Origin: Desulfobacteraceae bacterium Eth-SRB1
GTDB lineage: Bacteria > Desulfobacterota > Desulfobacteria > Desulfobacterales > ETH-SRB1
Assembly (NCBI GenBank): GCA_004193555.1
Contig: RPGP01000029.1
Coordinates: 390,976 to 454,975 of the forward strand
Reading direction: 5' to 3'
Length of the DNA: 64,000 nucleotides
In this document: piece after piece, positions 34,819-43,689 of the stretch
How the letters are laid out: each line of letters opens with the position of its first letter
How positions within the stretch are numbered: the first letter of the stretch is position 1
The notes under the pieces: model-generated
Database searches by the model: none
Seen by the model: the letters and a program-made list of their open reading frames with translations, nothing else
Told to the model about the DNA's origin: nothing
Made by a program: the position numbers and the translations under genes

Positions 34819-35502
34819 ATGGTTATTAACAATTTTCAAATTGAGGTGGACAATGAAAGACTTTTGCGGTTTTTGGGGTCATCCGGCAATAAGAATGTAT
34901 CGCCTGCTGTTCAGCAAAAAATTGACCGGTTTTCAGATCGTCTGGAAGAGCTGGTAGCGCCGCAAATAAACTTCAATGTAAAGCCTCTCGCCTCGGTAAA
35001 AAAAGGTGGAGTCCTCTTACAGGATCAAACATGGCTGAAAAGTCCGAAGCTTTCCCGAACTTTCCGTACGGCAAAAAAAGTATGTTTTTTTATCGCAACT
35101 ATCGGCTCTGGTTTAGAGCGAACAGTAAGCAAGTGTATGGAAAAGAATCGATACGCAGATGCATACGTTCTCGATACCATGGGGTCTCTTGTTGTGGAAG
35201 ACGTTACCAATCAATTTCATCTTCGCATGGAACGTCATTACCAGGCCAGAAGCCAAGCCGTAACGCTGCGGTTCAGTCCGGGATATTGTGACTGGTCTCT
35301 CCGTGAACAGTCCGCTGTTTTCAATCAGTTCAAAGATTCCAAAAGTCTTGGCGTAACACTCAGCGATTCCTGCCTTATGACACCCCGCAAGTCCGTTTCA
35401 GGCGTTTTCGGGATCGTACCAAAGAACGGCAACCAAACAATTGCCGATTATAATCCTTGCATTAACTGTTCGAAAACCGATTGTATCGCAAGGAGAAAGT
35501 AA
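34819..35502 (+). CDS. Corrinoid-reactivating protein with MetH-activation-like fold and C-terminal CxxCxxxxC
   Basis: The 227-residue protein is related to the MetH activation domain: VTLRFSPGYCDWSLREQSAV carries RxxxGY, and GVTLSDSCLMTPRKSVSGVF matches the activation-domain end. Unlike the metH-linked paralogue it has a C-terminal CINCSKTDC motif that could bind a metal or Fe-S centre. Such proteins are found beside MttB-type systems, where they would return inactive cob(II)alamin on the corrinoid protein to Co(I). It is the first gene after the divergent promoter region. A 250-base repeat separates it from the first MttB gene. Confidence 0.75.
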   Translation: MVINNFQIEVDNERLLRFLGSSGNKNVSPAVQQKIDRFSDRLEELVAPQINFNVKPLASVKKGGVLLQDQTWLKSPKLSRTFRTAKKVCFFIATIGSGLERTVSKCMEKNRYADAYVLDTMGSLVVEDVTNQFHLRMERHYQARSQAVTLRFSPGYCDWSLREQSAVFNQFKDSKSLGVTLSDSCLMTPRKSVSGVFGIVPKNGNQTIADYNPCINCSKTDCIARRK

Positions 35503-35520
35503 TTGCCCTGCCTTTTTTAA

Positions 35521-35770
35521 ATTAGCGCACCTTCGGTGCGAACATAAGTGCCTAAAGTGAGCTAAAGTATATTAAAGTGCCTAAAGTGAGCTAAAGTATA
35601 TTAAAGTGCCTAAAGTTATGGTACGCCTTCGGCGTGCTAATTGATAACACAATACCACAAGAGTCTGTCCCAATTGTATATTAATGACTTAAGAAACCTA
35701 TATCAAATGGCAGAATTCCTTAACTTTAGGCATTTTAGGCACTTTAATATACTTTAGGCACTTTTCGGCC
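35521..35770. repeat. Family C repeat within the methyltransferase locus
   Basis: It opens with gcgcaccttcggtgcg, then units of taagtgcctaaagtgagctaaagtatattaaagtgcc repeated about twice, a second UUCG hairpin (acgccttcggcgt), and the complementary arm cttaactttaggcattttaggcac. No coding content. It may attenuate transcription between the reactivator and MttB genes. Confidence 0.8.
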
Positions 35771-35871
35771 AGCAATCCATCTATCTTATCATACCGAATT
35801 TATTAGGCAAAAAATGAAAAATCCTATACTATTAAAATAAATAAAACAACGGAAGACAGGAGATCGAAAGA

Positions 35872-37329
35872 ATGCGTAGAGGACTTTCCGGAGGCTTGTA
35901 CAAGCCTTTGAATAAAGAAGGTATTCAAAAGATTCACAAAACAGTGCTCAAAGTATTTGCCGAAGTCGGCATCCAGGTTAATCATAAACAAGCCTTTGAG
36001 ATGTTCAAAAAGGCTGGCGCAAACGCAGACTCGGACAGTAAAATTGTAAAATTTTCGCCGGACATGGTAATGGAGCTTGTGAAAAAGGCGCCGTCTTCCG
36101 TCAACCTCTGCGGCCGCGAGCCTGACGAGTCCCTGGATTGCGATATCGGAGGAACCAGGGTTTATCTCGGAACCGGCGGCACAGCTCTCAATGTGCAGGA
36201 TCCTGGCAGTAATGATTCACGTCGGTCCGAACTTAAGGACATCATGAACATGGCCAGGGTTGTAAGCAACCTTGAAAACATTCATTTTTACATGCTTAAT
36301 GTTTTTCCTCACGACGTTGATTACGCCAACATAGACGTAAATCGTTTTGGCGCTGCCTTAAATCGCACAAAAAAACACATCATGGGCGGTGTCTATACTG
36401 TGGACGGGGTTCGCAATGTGATCAGGATGGCGGAAATGATTGCAGGATCGCGGGAAAAACTTCGAAAACGGCCATTTATATCAATGGTCGCCTGCGTAAT
36501 CAGTCCTTTTAAGCTGGACGAAGACTATGGAAAACTGGCCATGGAGGTTGCCGGAAACGGCATCCCGCTGGTTGTGCCTGCGGAACCGTTATGCGGCGCT
36601 ACCTCGCCCGTCAGCCTGGCCGGGACACTGGTTGTAGAGTGTGTGGACACGCTTTGCGGCGTCATGCTGGCCCAGTTGACAAACCCGGGCACGCCGGTCA
36701 TTTTTGGCTGTGTTGCATCCTCAACTGATCTTAGAGACATGAAGTATCTATCCGGCGCGGTTGAAATGGGTCTGATAAACGCGGCTGCCTCACAGATGGC
36801 ACAGTTTTACAAACTTCCCATTTATGCCACGGCAGGCATGTCCGATGCCAAGGTAAACGATGCGCAGACAGGTTATGAATCCGCCATTACCAGTCTTCTC
36901 GTGGCGCTGGCCGGCGGCAACTTTATCCACGACGCTGCCGGATTCCTGGAGTTCTGCATGACAGCCTCTTTTGATAAACTTGTGATCGACAATGAGATTA
37001 TCGGTATGGTCATGCGTGCCGTTGAGGGGATTCGTGTAGATGAAAGCACACTGGCTTTTGATGCTATTAAAAAGGTCGGCCCTGGCGGGCATTTTGTTTC
37101 TTCGCGACACACGCGGCGGCACATGCGTGGCGAGCAATACATGCCTCAGTTAAGCAACAGGGAGAACAGGGACACATGGAAGGCCATGGGAGCCAAAGAT
37201 ACCCGGGCCCGAGCTAAGGAGAGAGTTTTGCAGATTTTAAAGCAACCGCCAAAATCTTTGATCAGTGAAGATATTCGACGTCGTATCAAAGAAGAAATCC
37301 CTGGAATTCACGCATTCTTAATGGAATAA
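35872..37329 (+). CDS. MttB-family (non-pyrrolysine) amine:corrinoid methyltransferase, paralogue 1
   Basis: The 485-residue TIM-barrel protein belongs to the trimethylamine methyltransferase superfamily (COG5598). Visible segments include GLYKPLNKEGIQKIHKTVLK, VRVYLGTGGTA-like RVYLGTGGTALNVQDPGSN, PLVVPAEPLCGATSPVSLAG and YATAGMSDAKVNDAQTGYES. No in-frame UAG occurs, so it is not a pyrrolysine enzyme. Characterised non-Pyl members demethylate quaternary amines such as glycine betaine (MtgB), proline betaine, carnitine or gamma-butyrobetaine. A methyl group would go to the corrinoid protein encoded three genes on. A CAGGAGA site precedes the ATG. The substrate cannot be predicted from these residues. 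Confidence 0.88.
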   Translation: MRRGLSGGLYKPLNKEGIQKIHKTVLKVFAEVGIQVNHKQAFEMFKKAGANADSDSKIVKFSPDMVMELVKKAPSSVNLCGREPDESLDCDIGGTRVYLGTGGTALNVQDPGSNDSRRSELKDIMNMARVVSNLENIHFYMLNVFPHDVDYANIDVNRFGAALNRTKKHIMGGVYTVDGVRNVIRMAEMIAGSREKLRKRPFISMVACVISPFKLDEDYGKLAMEVAGNGIPLVVPAEPLCGATSPVSLAGTLVVECVDTLCGVMLAQLTNPGTPVIFGCVASSTDLRDMKYLSGAVEMGLINAAASQMAQFYKLPIYATAGMSDAKVNDAQTGYESAITSLLVALAGGNFIHDAAGFLEFCMTASFDKLVIDNEIIGMVMRAVEGIRVDESTLAFDAIKKVGPGGHFVSSRHTRRHMRGEQYMPQLSNRENRDTWKAMGAKDTRARAKERVLQILKQPPKSLISEDIRRRIKEEIPGIHAFLME

Positions 37330-37368
37330 CGTCCAACCGTTAAAAGCGCCTTAGGAGCAAAACAACTT

Positions 37369-38169
37369 ATGATTATTATTGGAGAGCAGATTAATGCAAC
37401 CCGATCCGACATAAAACGGATTGTCGAAAATCACAGGGAAGATAAGCTTATAGAACTGGCCCAAAAACTGGCAAAAGCCGGCGCAACTTATCTTGACGTG
37501 AATATCGGCACTGGCAAAGGAACCAGTGATGACGAAGCTGATGACATGCGATGGGCGGTAAAAACCATAGGCGACAAGATTGACATTCCGCTTTGCCTTG
37601 ACAGCGCGGATGCGGCTGTGATCGAGGCAGGTCTCGAAGCCCGTGAAAGCAAACCGGCCATGATCAATTCAACCAAAGCAGAAAAAAAACATCTGGAACG
37701 TATTGTGCCCCTGGCCAACAGATACAATGCTCAACTGGTGGCCTTGGCCATGGACGAATCCGGCATCCCAAAAACACCTGAAGGACGACTGACGGCATGC
37801 AGAAAAACAGCTGATTGGTGCGCAAAATGCGATGTGCCCATGGAAAATGTGTTTTTTGATCCCCTGGTTTTGCCGGTAAGCGCCGGTCCGATGCAGGGTC
37901 TGCTGACTTTAAACACATTGGTGATGATAAAAAAAGAATTTCCAGAGGCCAGAACCGTTATTGGACTTTCTAATATATCCTTTGGAATGCCTGCACGAGC
38001 CATACTCAATACGGCATTTTTGCAAATGGCCATATATGCCGGACTTGATGCAGCCATTATGGATCCGTTAAACGAAACCCTGATGCAGGCGATTCGAACA
38101 GGCGAGGCGCTTGTCGGAAAAGACAGGCATTTCCGCAAATACAGCCGGAAATTTCGCAGGAAAAATTAA
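37369..38169 (+). CDS. Methyltetrahydrofolate:corrinoid methyltransferase (MtgA/AcsE-like)
   Basis: The 266-residue pterin-binding TIM barrel is closely related to MtgA/MtqA and AcsE. Typical segments are MIIIGEQINATRSDIKRIVE, TYLDVNIGTGKG (folate-site DVN), PLCLDSADAAVIEAGLEA, MINSTKAEKKHLERIVPLAN and TVIGLSNISFGMPARAILN. It exchanges a methyl group between the corrinoid protein and tetrahydrofolate, linking the MttB reaction to C1 metabolism in either direction. It is placed between the two MttB genes, on the same strand with short gaps (39 and 18 bases). Confidence 0.9.
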   Translation: MIIIGEQINATRSDIKRIVENHREDKLIELAQKLAKAGATYLDVNIGTGKGTSDDEADDMRWAVKTIGDKIDIPLCLDSADAAVIEAGLEARESKPAMINSTKAEKKHLERIVPLANRYNAQLVALAMDESGIPKTPEGRLTACRKTADWCAKCDVPMENVFFDPLVLPVSAGPMQGLLTLNTLVMIKKEFPEARTVIGLSNISFGMPARAILNTAFLQMAIYAGLDAAIMDPLNETLMQAIRTGEALVGKDRHFRKYSRKFRRKN

Positions 38170-38187
38170 ATTAAAAAGGAGAAAAAT

Positions 38188-39732
38188 GTGAGTGAGCTGT
38201 TTCGTGAAGGAACCATTGTTAAACCCTATGAACGTCTGAGTCAGGAGCAGATACTACGGTTGCACAAGGCATCGCTGAGTATTTTGAATGACCCTGGTAT
38301 CTGGTGCTACAACGAACGGGCTGCCAAGCTGTTTGGCGACCACGGCGCAAAAGTATGGGAAGAAATCGAACAGGGCAAGACGCTTTGGCGGGTACAATTA
38401 CCTGCCGGCCTGGTGGAAGAAGCGGTTGAAAAAGCGCCGTCACGCTTTTTTTTAGGCGCCAGAAATCCTAAAAACCGGCTTTTGCTGGATTCTCAAATTC
38501 CGCGTATTTATTTTGGCACCGGTTCAGAAACCAATACCTGGATCGAAACAGCAATGGAACAATTTGTCAGCACAGGCAGGCAGGATGTTGTCATCCAGGC
38601 TCCCCGCTTCACTGAGCTGCGGGGTAACACGGAACTGTTGGGTCGCGCTGCGCAACTCTGCGAAAATCTTGAAAATCTCGATTTTTTTATCCGTCCTGTC
38701 AATATTCAGGACCCGGATGTAACCGAAGATAATCACGACGTCAACAAGTTCTTTACGAGTTTAAACAACATTACTAAGCATGTACAGGCCGGGCTAACCC
38801 GGCTGGACAGGCTCGACGATGTGGTGCGTATGGCGAAAATCATCGCAGGCGGCAAAAAAGCTCTGCGGAAAAATCCCATCATTTCCTTTATTGCCTGTGT
38901 GTTTAAAAGTCCGCTGCAATTCGTGAAGGATACTGCCGATAAGGTTTTTGCCATAGTAGAAGCCGGTCTTCCTCTGGTTATTTCTTCCTCTCCCCAGGGT
39001 GGTTCCTCCGCTCCGGTCCAGGAGGCGGGCATGGTAGCCCAGATTAATGCGGAAATTTTGGCAGGTATTACTTTTACCCAGCTTATCCGGGAAGGAGCGC
39101 CGGTTTTATACGGCAGTGTGCCTGTAAGGGCACGTATGGATGATCTGCACGATTTTTACGGATGTCCCGAGTTTAATCAGTATAATATTGACTGCGCCCA
39201 AATGGCCCGTTTTTACAAGGTGCCATGCTATAGCACAGCCGGGGTTGGCGATGCCAAAGTTCCCGGCATGCAGGCGCTGTTTGAAAAACTGTTTACACAC
39301 CTTTACGTAGCCATGAGCGGCGCTCAGTACATTCACTATGCTTTTGGATTGCTGGACCGGACAAATTCGTTTTGCCCTGTCCAGGCTGTGCTTGATGACG
39401 AACAGATTGGCAAGATCAAACATTGCCTGCGTATGCCCAAAGTGAGCCAAACAGATGTGGATGACGCGGGTAAGATGATCGCCAGGGTCATGGCTTCAAG
39501 CCACCGTCTGTTTGCCAGACACGCGCGCAAGGCTATCCATGCCGGAGATGTCTCTAAGCCATATCGGTTCGAGTCCAGAGGCATGTCAGACCGTGTCATC
39601 GAACAGGCTGTGAATAGACTTGCCGAAATCGAATCGCGGCCTGCGCCTCATCTATCGGTAGATGTTCTTGACAAGGTGTATGATGAAATTCCCGGTCTGC
39701 TGCCCCGTTTACGACATGAGCAGAGCATTTAA
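38188..39732 (+). CDS. MttB-family (non-pyrrolysine) amine:corrinoid methyltransferase, paralogue 2
   Basis: This 514-residue second COG5598 protein diverges clearly from paralogue 1. Segments include EQILRLHKASLSILNDPGIW, RIYFGTGSETNTWIETAMEQ, GLPLVISSSPQGGSSAPVQE and YSTAGVGDAKVPGMQALFEK. There is no in-frame UAG. It starts at GTG after AAAAAGGAG. Two different MttB proteins sharing one corrinoid protein and one folate methyltransferase suggest two methylated substrates or successive steps on one substrate (inference). Confidence 0.88.
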   Translation: MSELFREGTIVKPYERLSQEQILRLHKASLSILNDPGIWCYNERAAKLFGDHGAKVWEEIEQGKTLWRVQLPAGLVEEAVEKAPSRFFLGARNPKNRLLLDSQIPRIYFGTGSETNTWIETAMEQFVSTGRQDVVIQAPRFTELRGNTELLGRAAQLCENLENLDFFIRPVNIQDPDVTEDNHDVNKFFTSLNNITKHVQAGLTRLDRLDDVVRMAKIIAGGKKALRKNPIISFIACVFKSPLQFVKDTADKVFAIVEAGLPLVISSSPQGGSSAPVQEAGMVAQINAEILAGITFTQLIREGAPVLYGSVPVRARMDDLHDFYGCPEFNQYNIDCAQMARFYKVPCYSTAGVGDAKVPGMQALFEKLFTHLYVAMSGAQYIHYAFGLLDRTNSFCPVQAVLDDEQIGKIKHCLRMPKVSQTDVDDAGKMIARVMASSHRLFARHARKAIHAGDVSKPYRFESRGMSDRVIEQAVNRLAEIESRPAPHLSVDVLDKVYDEIPGLLPRLRHEQSI

Positions 39733-39767
39733 AAAATGTTGAATCAAAATAAAAGGAGAAATCGGAC

Positions 39768-40451
39768 GTGAATGAACAGGAGTTAATTGAAAAAATAGCA
39801 TATAATGTAATTCAGGGCCGCGTTGTAGCAGAAGACGAAGGGTTTGATGAAGGCCTCGAAGGAGAACCCGCAGTGACAGAATTGATGGAACAGGCGGTTG
39901 AGCAAAATATTGACGCAAAAAAACTGGTGGTGGAATGTCTCACCGGTTCCATGGAAGATGTGGGAGAAAAGTACGATAAAGGCATATACCTTATTCCTGA
40001 CATGCTCGCATCCGCCGAATGTGTTGGCGCGGCAATGGATATTTTAGGTCCCCGTCTGGCCAAAGCAGGCATAGAAACCAAAGGCAGGTTTATCCTCGCT
40101 ACTGTTGCAGGAGACCTGCACGACATCGGCAAAAACATTGTCGGTATCATGCTTAAAGGAGCCGGTTTTGAGGTGATCGATCTGGGCAATGATGTGCCGG
40201 CTGATCGTATCGTGGAAGAAACCAGGAAAAACAACGCACAGTTTGTGGGCCTTTCCGCGCTTCTGACAACCACCATGCGCGAGATGGAAAAAGTGGTAAA
40301 GTCGCTTCAAAATGTAGGTATTCGCGACAAGGTGCGTGTGCTCATCGGCGGGGCGCCGACATCTGATAAATTTGCCGAGCAGATCGGCGCTGATGCTTAC
40401 TGCAGGGATGCTTTTCATGCGGTTGATGTATTACGAAAAATGAATATATAA
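39768..40451 (+). CDS. Cobalamin-binding corrinoid protein (MttC/MtgC-like)
   Basis: The 227-residue methyl carrier has an N-terminal helical cap (about 20-95; LMEQAVEQNIDAKKLVVECL, with an acidic preceding stretch) and a Rossmann B12 domain (about 105-225). The latter shows ATVAGDLHDIGKNIVGIMLK, the lower-ligand His within DLHDIG, then FVGLSALLTTTMREM and VLIGGAPTSDKFAEQIGADA. This is the base-off/His-on arrangement of methyl-transfer corrinoid proteins. It starts at GTG with an AAAGGAG site. It would receive methyl groups from either MttB paralogue and be reactivated by the 34819 product. Confidence 0.92.
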   Translation: MNEQELIEKIAYNVIQGRVVAEDEGFDEGLEGEPAVTELMEQAVEQNIDAKKLVVECLTGSMEDVGEKYDKGIYLIPDMLASAECVGAAMDILGPRLAKAGIETKGRFILATVAGDLHDIGKNIVGIMLKGAGFEVIDLGNDVPADRIVEETRKNNAQFVGLSALLTTTMREMEKVVKSLQNVGIRDKVRVLIGGAPTSDKFAEQIGADAYCRDAFHAVDVLRKMNI

Positions 40452-40462
40452 TGGAGAGAATA

Positions 40463-41722
40463 ATGGCGGAAGAGACAGCTTATACACAAGCGGCGACCTC
40501 TGGAAAATACGACAAGACCTCAGGTCTTCTGAGAAAGTATGACAATGTTCGCCGGTTCTGGGAAGACCAGTTGACCAGTACGTTTTTACGCCCCGCGTTA
40601 AACAAGCTGGTTCAACGAAAATCCAAACTTTTGAAACGTATCCGCGTCCTGGACATGGGCTGCGGCAGCGGAGACGGCTACGATCTTATCATGGGCGTCA
40701 ATACAAAAAATCCGGGCATATACGATTACACAACAGCGGCGATTATTCCTGACATGCTGAATGCCTATGTGGGTGTGGATATCAACGAAGATCTGTTGCG
40801 CCAGGCAAACGAATGCTACGGGAACAATCCCAAGTTCAGTTTTTTGCGCGAGGATCTTTCAAACGGTTTTACCAGCAAAATAAATGCCCAGGACCCTTTT
40901 GATCTCTATTTTACGTCCTACGGCACGCTGTCACATTTTCACGACCAGCAATGCGTCAGGCTTATCGCTGATATCTGCCGGCACAGTTCGGACCAGGCAA
41001 TCTTCGTGGGAGACTGGCTGGGTCGTTATTCCTACGAATGGCAAGATCTTTGGGACAACCCTGTTGATGAAGAATATTTCATGAATTACCGCATATCCTA
41101 TATTTACCCCGAGGCAAAACAGGATCATGTTGATATCGCTTCCTTTCCGCTGCGGCTGCTTACAAAAAATGAAATCATGAAAATTATCAAGCAGGCGGCA
41201 AAGGAGTCAGGCGTTCAAATTAAACCTGTTACCCTTTTTGACCGGTCAATATTTATCGGCAGACATATGGATACAGGTGACTACAATGTCAACTGCCCCA
41301 GGTTGAGATTTCCGGTTAATTCGCTTTTTGAAGGATATGTACGCACCGATCTTGAAAGCCTTCTGGTGGATTACATTCCCAAGTCCGGATTTGATCATCT
41401 GAACAATTTTTTTGAAATGCTCTTTATGTCCTGGAATACCCTGGTGAATCATACTATATCCCTGCTTGGCAACTATGACGTAGAAAAATGCGCTTTTGGC
41501 GCTATCCCTGAAATTCTTCCCTTTTATCCGGAACCGCTCAAGGAGGCCATGGAAACCATGCAAAGAGTTGTTGAGGGGGTCGGCTGGGTGCCGTGGGGAG
41601 ATGTCAGGGCCAATGTAATTGAGCCGCATCTTGGTTATTCCCTTCGCAAGCTTGAAATTGATCTTCAGCCGGGAACCGGTGTCGGACACGGGCTGGTCGG
41701 AGTTTTTGAGATTCGCAAATAG
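40463..41722 (+). CDS. SAM-dependent methyltransferase, class I, with long C-terminal extension
   Basis: The N-terminal half has a Rossmann methyltransferase domain with motif I VLDMGCGSGDGYDLI, an acidic strand-2 end in YVGVDINEDLLRQANE, and LREDLSNGF / FDLYFTSYGTLSHFHD for motifs II-IV. Residues about 200-419 form a domain I do not recognise (FEGYVRTDLESLLVDYIPKS; GYSLRKLEIDLQPGTGVGHG). The ATG at 40463, after GGAGAG, is preferred over 40451, which overlaps the corrinoid gene stop. Its presence beside corrinoid methyltransferases suggests that the pathway also adds methyl groups from SAM to the same kind of molecule (inference). Confidence 0.8.
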   Translation: MAEETAYTQAATSGKYDKTSGLLRKYDNVRRFWEDQLTSTFLRPALNKLVQRKSKLLKRIRVLDMGCGSGDGYDLIMGVNTKNPGIYDYTTAAIIPDMLNAYVGVDINEDLLRQANECYGNNPKFSFLREDLSNGFTSKINAQDPFDLYFTSYGTLSHFHDQQCVRLIADICRHSSDQAIFVGDWLGRYSYEWQDLWDNPVDEEYFMNYRISYIYPEAKQDHVDIASFPLRLLTKNEIMKIIKQAAKESGVQIKPVTLFDRSIFIGRHMDTGDYNVNCPRLRFPVNSLFEGYVRTDLESLLVDYIPKSGFDHLNNFFEMLFMSWNTLVNHTISLLGNYDVEKCAFGAIPEILPFYPEPLKEAMETMQRVVEGVGWVPWGDVRANVIEPHLGYSLRKLEIDLQPGTGVGHGLVGVFEIRK

Positions 41723-41787
41723 GCGCCTAGCCTGGATGTGTCACACAAACATAAGCGGGAACATATATCGGGAAAAAGGAAATTTTA

Positions 41788-43326
41788 ATGAGTGGCTTTG
41801 CGGTAACTTTTAATAACAACGACTGTTCGGAACTGGAAGATATGATCAAACGGATCGATTATCGCGGTCCGCATATCTTCGGGAAGTTTGAATACAGCCG
41901 TATCATGATGGCCCAGAAATACCTTCGCGCTGATATTGCTTTGGAAAAAGAAAATATGTCGGAAACATGGAATTACATGGTTCCGGCCTTTGACCAGGAT
42001 TTTCCGGAGTTGAGGATATGCTACGACGGCCAGATGGGAAACTGGGAAAAGTATGCCAAAGCCTGCGGCGTTCCAAACGGCACGTTTAGAGAAGATCGCC
42101 TTTTTTTACGCCTGTATAGAGAACACGGGATAAAGATGTTCGATTGTCTGGACGACGCTATTTTTGCATTCGTGATTTCTGACGGCAAAAAGTTCTTTGC
42201 TGCGAGGGACCTGCTGGGAATCAAAACGCTTTTTTACGGAAAAAAAGATAACATACTTTATCTTGGTTCCGAACTTAAAAGTATCATTGGATTCACCGAT
42301 GAAGTTTATGAGTTTCCTCCCGGGCACTACATGGATCAGACAGGACGAATCACCTGTTTTGCAAAATTGCCCGACGCGTCGCCTGTGCCTGTGCGTACGA
42401 ATATTGACGAAATAACCACAGCGATCAGAGACATTATTAATCGAAGTTTCCGCAACCGTATCGATTTCAGCGTAGAAACAGGGAGTCTTCTTTCAGGCGG
42501 AATCGACAGCAGCGTCGTTACGGCCATTGCCGGCAGGGCATACCGCAAAAAATTCGGTAAAAATGCTCGTATTAAAACCTTTGCTCTTGGTGTGGGAGAA
42601 AGCGAAGACATAAAATGTGCCAGAGTAATGGCCGATTTCATTGGTTCGGACCATCATGAACTGATCGTTGATCTTGAACAGATGATGGATGTCCTGCCTG
42701 AAGTGATTTATTATCTTGAGTCGTTTGATCCTTCGCTGGTCAGAAGCTCTGTGCCAAATTATCTTATTTCCAGGTATGCAGGAAAAAAAGACATCGAGGT
42801 TCTGCTATCCGGTGAAGGCGGCGATGAAATCTTTTGCGGATACCGGTATTTTAAAAATTTTTCTGCGCAAGAGCTCTTTGCACGCCAGATGGAATGTATC
42901 GGCTTTCTGCACAACAACGCTTCTCTACGGCTGGACAGGATGAACCTGTGCAATTCCATTCGTGTGATTACTCCGCTTATATCCGGTGAACTGCTGAATT
43001 ATTCTATGTCTATTCCGCCTGAGTATAAACTAAGGCCTGATGGAAAACAGAAGATCGAAAAGTGGATTTTCAGAAAGGCATTTGAAGATGTTTTGCCAAA
43101 AGAAATCGTTTGGCGGCTGAAACAGGAGTTTTCACAGGGGTCTGGGGCGGCGGATGTGCTTTCCACTCTCTTTGAAGAACTCATCACGGATGACGAGTTC
43201 AGCGCTGCCCAAGAAAAACATCCTGTTGTGCGAAGCAAGGAGGAGCTTTTCTATTTCAGAATCTTTGCCGAAAATTTCGGGACAGGGAAGGCAGTCGAAA
43301 CTGTCGGACAGTGGATTGCCCTGTAG
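41788..43326 (+). CDS. AsnB-like ATP-dependent ligase with inactive glutaminase domain
   Basis: The 512-residue protein has asparagine-synthetase architecture: an N-terminal Ntn domain (about 1-200; FFAARDLLGIKTLFYGKKDN, LYLGSELKSII) and a C-terminal adenylating domain (about 215-500) with the PP-loop GSLLSGGIDSSVVTAIAGRA and LLSGEGGDEIFCGYRYF. The N-terminus is MSGFAV, so the cysteine that follows Met in active class II glutaminases is replaced by serine and no alternative start restores it. It may use ammonia or an amine, or act like beta-lactam synthetase, which also lost this cysteine. The gene ends the corrinoid operon; RBS AAAAGGA is good. Ordinary asparagine synthesis seems unlikely. 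Confidence 0.82.
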   Translation: MSGFAVTFNNNDCSELEDMIKRIDYRGPHIFGKFEYSRIMMAQKYLRADIALEKENMSETWNYMVPAFDQDFPELRICYDGQMGNWEKYAKACGVPNGTFREDRLFLRLYREHGIKMFDCLDDAIFAFVISDGKKFFAARDLLGIKTLFYGKKDNILYLGSELKSIIGFTDEVYEFPPGHYMDQTGRITCFAKLPDASPVPVRTNIDEITTAIRDIINRSFRNRIDFSVETGSLLSGGIDSSVVTAIAGRAYRKKFGKNARIKTFALGVGESEDIKCARVMADFIGSDHHELIVDLEQMMDVLPEVIYYLESFDPSLVRSSVPNYLISRYAGKKDIEVLLSGEGGDEIFCGYRYFKNFSAQELFARQMECIGFLHNNASLRLDRMNLCNSIRVITPLISGELLNYSMSIPPEYKLRPDGKQKIEKWIFRKAFEDVLPKEIVWRLKQEFSQGSGAADVLSTLFEELITDDEFSAAQEKHPVVRSKEELFYFRIFAENFGTGKAVETVGQWIAL

Positions 43327-43366
43327 AAGGGTAGGTTAGTGATTCTCTGAATATCGGAGAAAAAGT

Positions 43367-43528
43367 GTGATACTTGCCATAGGCGAAATACTTTACGATA
43401 TATTTCCTGAATACAAACGCTTAGGCGGCGCGCCTTTCGATTTTGCCTTTCATTTAAAAAATCTTGGGATGCCGGTTTGCTTTGTTTCAAGAATCGGCAA
43501 TGACCTTGAGGGGAATTACAATATGTAA
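43367..43528 (+). pseudogene. PfkB-family sugar kinase, N-terminal fragment
   Basis: The GTG at 43367, after CGGAGA, begins VILAIGEILYDIFPEYKRLG, GAPFDFAFHLKNLGMPVCFV and SRIGNDLEGNY, then a stop after 53 residues. The GGAPFDFA segment is the fructokinase-like sugar-binding start of the PfkB fold. The remainder, including the C-terminal DTxGAGD motif, is absent. The break coincides with a switch to the AT-rich ablA-ablB block, so that block may have replaced the rest of the gene. Confidence 0.75.
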
Positions 43529-43689
43529 GAGTTATATACTATTTTCGGATTTTTCCCCGCCGCAATAGCACCTTCGTTCAACAAGTCGCCGGAGGCGGAC
43601 ACTAAAAACAACGGCGATAAATCAACTCAACCTTCGTAGTAGCTTTTGGCGCAAGTCAGCTAAATCGAACCATAGGAAAAGGAGTAAAA

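Noticed and set aside
35872-39732. Pyrrolysine-containing MttB
   Set aside because: Both MttB genes are full length without an in-frame TAG, so amber read-through is not needed.
43530-43689. Integron attC-like site (caacaagtcgccggaggcggac)
   Set aside because: Some resemblance to attC half-sites, but no matching RYYYAAC/GTTRRRY pair with proper spacing and no integron integrase.
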